From positions 1-15,320 of the forward strand of contig CAYJGQ010000049.1 in assembly GCA_964369885.1 (NCBI GenBank): a DNA stretch of 15,320 bases. The letters run 5' to 3'. The notes below the pieces were generated by a model, which saw nothing but the letters and a program-made list of their open reading frames with translations, was not told where the DNA came from and did not search any database. Numbering within the stretch: the stretch's first letter is position 1; every line of letters begins with the position of its first letter. The position numbers were made by a program, and so were the translations under genes. Shown in pieces: positions 13,672-15,320 of this stretch. This DNA is from Heteroruminococcus sp964369885 (GTDB lineage Bacteria > Bacillota > Clostridia > Oscillospirales > Ruminococcaceae).

Positions 13672-13791
13672 GAAAAAATATGAGATTATTTTGCTGATTG
13701 TGTAATATACCACTTGCAATTACAGTGGCAAAATGGCAAAATATATATGTATAACATTTTGACAAAAATAGACTTGGGGGTTTCACATAGT

Positions 13792-15320
13792 ATGGAACAT
13801 GAGAAGGTATTAGTACTTGATTTTGGTGGACAGTATAATCAGCTTATCGCCCGTAGGGTGCGCGAGTGCAATGTGTACTGCGAGGTGCATTCCTATAAGA
13901 CGACGATTGAAGAAATAAAGAAGATTAACCCGATAGGAATAATTTACACAGGCGGACCCAACAGTGTTTATCTTGAGGGGTCGCCCAAGGTTGATCCCGC
14001 TATATATGATCTTGGTATTCCCATACTGGGCATATGCTATGGTATACAGCTTATGGCACACGACCTCGGTGGTGTTGTTGTATCGCCCGAGGGCCGTGAA
14101 TATGGCGACACCCAAACCAAGTACGACACCAAGAGCCCGCTATTTAAGGGCGTGCCCAAGAGTGGCACCACTTGGATGAGCCATACCGATTATATTGAAA
14201 AACTGCCCGAGGGCTTCACGGCGGTGGCCACCACCGACCAGTGCCCCACGGCGGCCATGCAAAACCCTCAAAGAAAGCTGTACGGTTTTCAGTTCCACCC
14301 AGAGGTAATGCACACCGAAAACGGCACCCAGATGCTGCACAACTTCCTGTATGAAATCTGTGAGGCGCGTGGCGACTGGACCATGAAGAGCTATGCTAAA
14401 AACAATATTGAGAGCCTGCGCAATACCATAGGAGATGGCAAGGTGCTACTTGGCCTGTCGGGCGGCGTAGATAGCTCGGTATGCGCAGGGCTTTTGTCCA
14501 AGGCTGTGGGTAAAAACCTCACCTGTATTTTTGTGGATCTTGGACTTATGCGTAAGGACGAGGGCGACGAGGTGGAGCAGGCCTTTGCCGATTGGGATAT
14601 AAATTTTGTTAGGGTAGACGCAAAGGATCGTTTTCTTGGCAAGTTGGCCGGCGTAAGCGACCCCGAGCAAAAGCGCAAGATTATTGGTGAGGAGTTCATC
14701 AGGGTATTTGAGGATGAAGCCAAGAAAATTGGCAAGGTAGACTTTTTGGCCCAGGGCACTATCTACCCCGATGTTATTGAGTCGGGCACAGGTGATGCAG
14801 CGGTTATCAAGAGTCATCACAACGTGGGCGGACTGCCGGATTTTGTCGATTTCAAGGAAATTGTCGAGCCGCTACGACTGCTATTTAAGGATGAGGTTCG
14901 CACCCTCGGCGAGGAACTTGGCCTTCCAGATTATCTTGTGTGGCGCCAACCCTTCCCGGGCCCCGGACTTGCCGTGCGTGTAATAGGCGCAATTACAGAG
15001 GACAAGCTGGAAATACTAAGGGAGGCAGATTTCATCTTTAGAGATGAGCTGAGAATTGCCGGAATAGATCGCGATATATCGCAGTATTTTGCAGTGCTGA
15101 CCGACATGCGTTCGGTTGGAGTAATGGGTGATGCTCGCACATATGACTACACCGTAGCCCTGCGTGCCGTAACCACCACAGACTTCATGACCGCCGACTG
15201 GGCACAAATCCCAATGGATGTGCTCAAAAAAGCCAGCAGCAGAATAGTAAATGAAGTACGCAACGTAAATAGAATTGTGTATGATATCACCAGCAAACCC
15301 CCGGCTACGATAGAGTGGGA
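13792..15320 (+). CDS. guaA: GMP synthase (glutamine-hydrolysing), 3' end cut by the window
   Basis: GuaA converts XMP to GMP with ATP and ammonia from glutamine. The frame from the ATG at 13792 stays open to the window end: 509 codons plus two bases of a final Glu codon, in KPPATIEW-(E). Comparison with known GuaA suggests that only one base and the stop are missing. The N-terminal class I amidotransferase has its nucleophile Cys82 in GICYGIQLM (80-88) and FQFHPEVMHTENG with the His/Glu pair. The ATP-pyrophosphatase domain has the PP-loop LSGGVDSS, followed by GTIYPDVIESG and the C-terminal dimerisation domain. The SD is weak (GGGGG at 13776-13780). No purine riboswitch or convincing promoter is visible upstream. 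Confidence 0.97.
   Translation, partial: MEHEKVLVLDFGGQYNQLIARRVRECNVYCEVHSYKTTIEEIKKINPIGIIYTGGPNSVYLEGSPKVDPAIYDLGIPILGICYGIQLMAHDLGGVVVSPEGREYGDTQTKYDTKSPLFKGVPKSGTTWMSHTDYIEKLPEGFTAVATTDQCPTAAMQNPQRKLYGFQFHPEVMHTENGTQMLHNFLYEICEARGDWTMKSYAKNNIESLRNTIGDGKVLLGLSGGVDSSVCAGLLSKAVGKNLTCIFVDLGLMRKDEGDEVEQAFADWDINFVRVDAKDRFLGKLAGVSDPEQKRKIIGEEFIRVFEDEAKKIGKVDFLAQGTIYPDVIESGTGDAAVIKSHHNVGGLPDFVDFKEIVEPLRLLFKDEVRTLGEELGLPDYLVWRQPFPGPGLAVRVIGAITEDKLEILREADFIFRDELRIAGIDRDISQYFAVLTDMRSVGVMGDARTYDYTVALRAVTTTDFMTADWAQIPMDVLKKASSRIVNEVRNVNRIVYDITSKPPATIEW

Noticed and set aside
13672..13791. Purine (guanine) riboswitch before guaA
   Set aside because: No three-way junction with the conserved loop sequences could be found in this AT-rich stretch.
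13759..13793. Promoter TTGACA with TAGTAT before guaA
   Set aside because: The spacer would be 23 nt, and the -10 box would overlap the start codon.

Overview
The window looks like chromosome of an endospore-forming clostridial Firmicute. The evidence is a complete spoIIAA-spoIIAB-sigF sporulation operon, the Firmicute valS-folC pairing, a class 1B dihydroorotate dehydrogenase (pyrK-pyrD), strong purine-rich Shine-Dalgarno (SD) sites and heavy ATA codon use. The hairpin-rich intergenic style suggests Oscillospirales, but that is an inference. I see no rRNA, tRNA, transposase, CRISPR array or phage gene.

Layout: 1-612 holds no convincing gene and is packed with GC-rich inverted repeats. On the minus strand, 613-1083 encodes a cyclophilin with a clear promoter (1130-1158). 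Divergently, 1235-5518 reads as one tightly packed plus-strand operon: pyrK, pyrD, a SAM methyltransferase, a histidine phosphatase, ruvX and a HELIH-type membrane peptidase (DUF3267). At 5658-6171 is a self-contained unit: consensus promoter, structured leader, a small Tic20/DUF4870-like membrane protein with highly biased codons, and a strong terminator. Next come valS with its own promoter (6235-6263), then folC, then the spoIIA operon at 10558-12027. A short VOC-like protein follows with its own consensus promoter, then an orphan type IV pilin-like protein with a promoter and a strong terminator. Last is guaA, cut by the window end one base into its final codon-plus-stop region.

Working together: pyrK and pyrD form the electron-transferring dihydroorotate dehydrogenase of UMP synthesis, while guaA makes GMP, so two nucleotide branches lie near each other. 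ValS and FolC are housekeeping. SpoIIAA, SpoIIAB and SigF form the anti-anti-sigma/anti-sigma/sigma switch that turns on forespore transcription.

The most interesting material is non-coding. A three-hairpin element with matched base-pair substitutions occurs at 481-582 (minus) and 12643-12733 (plus), each time downstream of a gene and in that gene's sense, ending in a T-rich tract. The leader of the spoIIA operon carries a strong terminator with a possible competing antiterminator. The leader of the Tic20-like gene also has mutually exclusive pairings just ahead of its ribosome-binding site (RBS). Two perfect or near-perfect 18-bp stems without T-tracts lie at 9017-9061 and 12575-12613.
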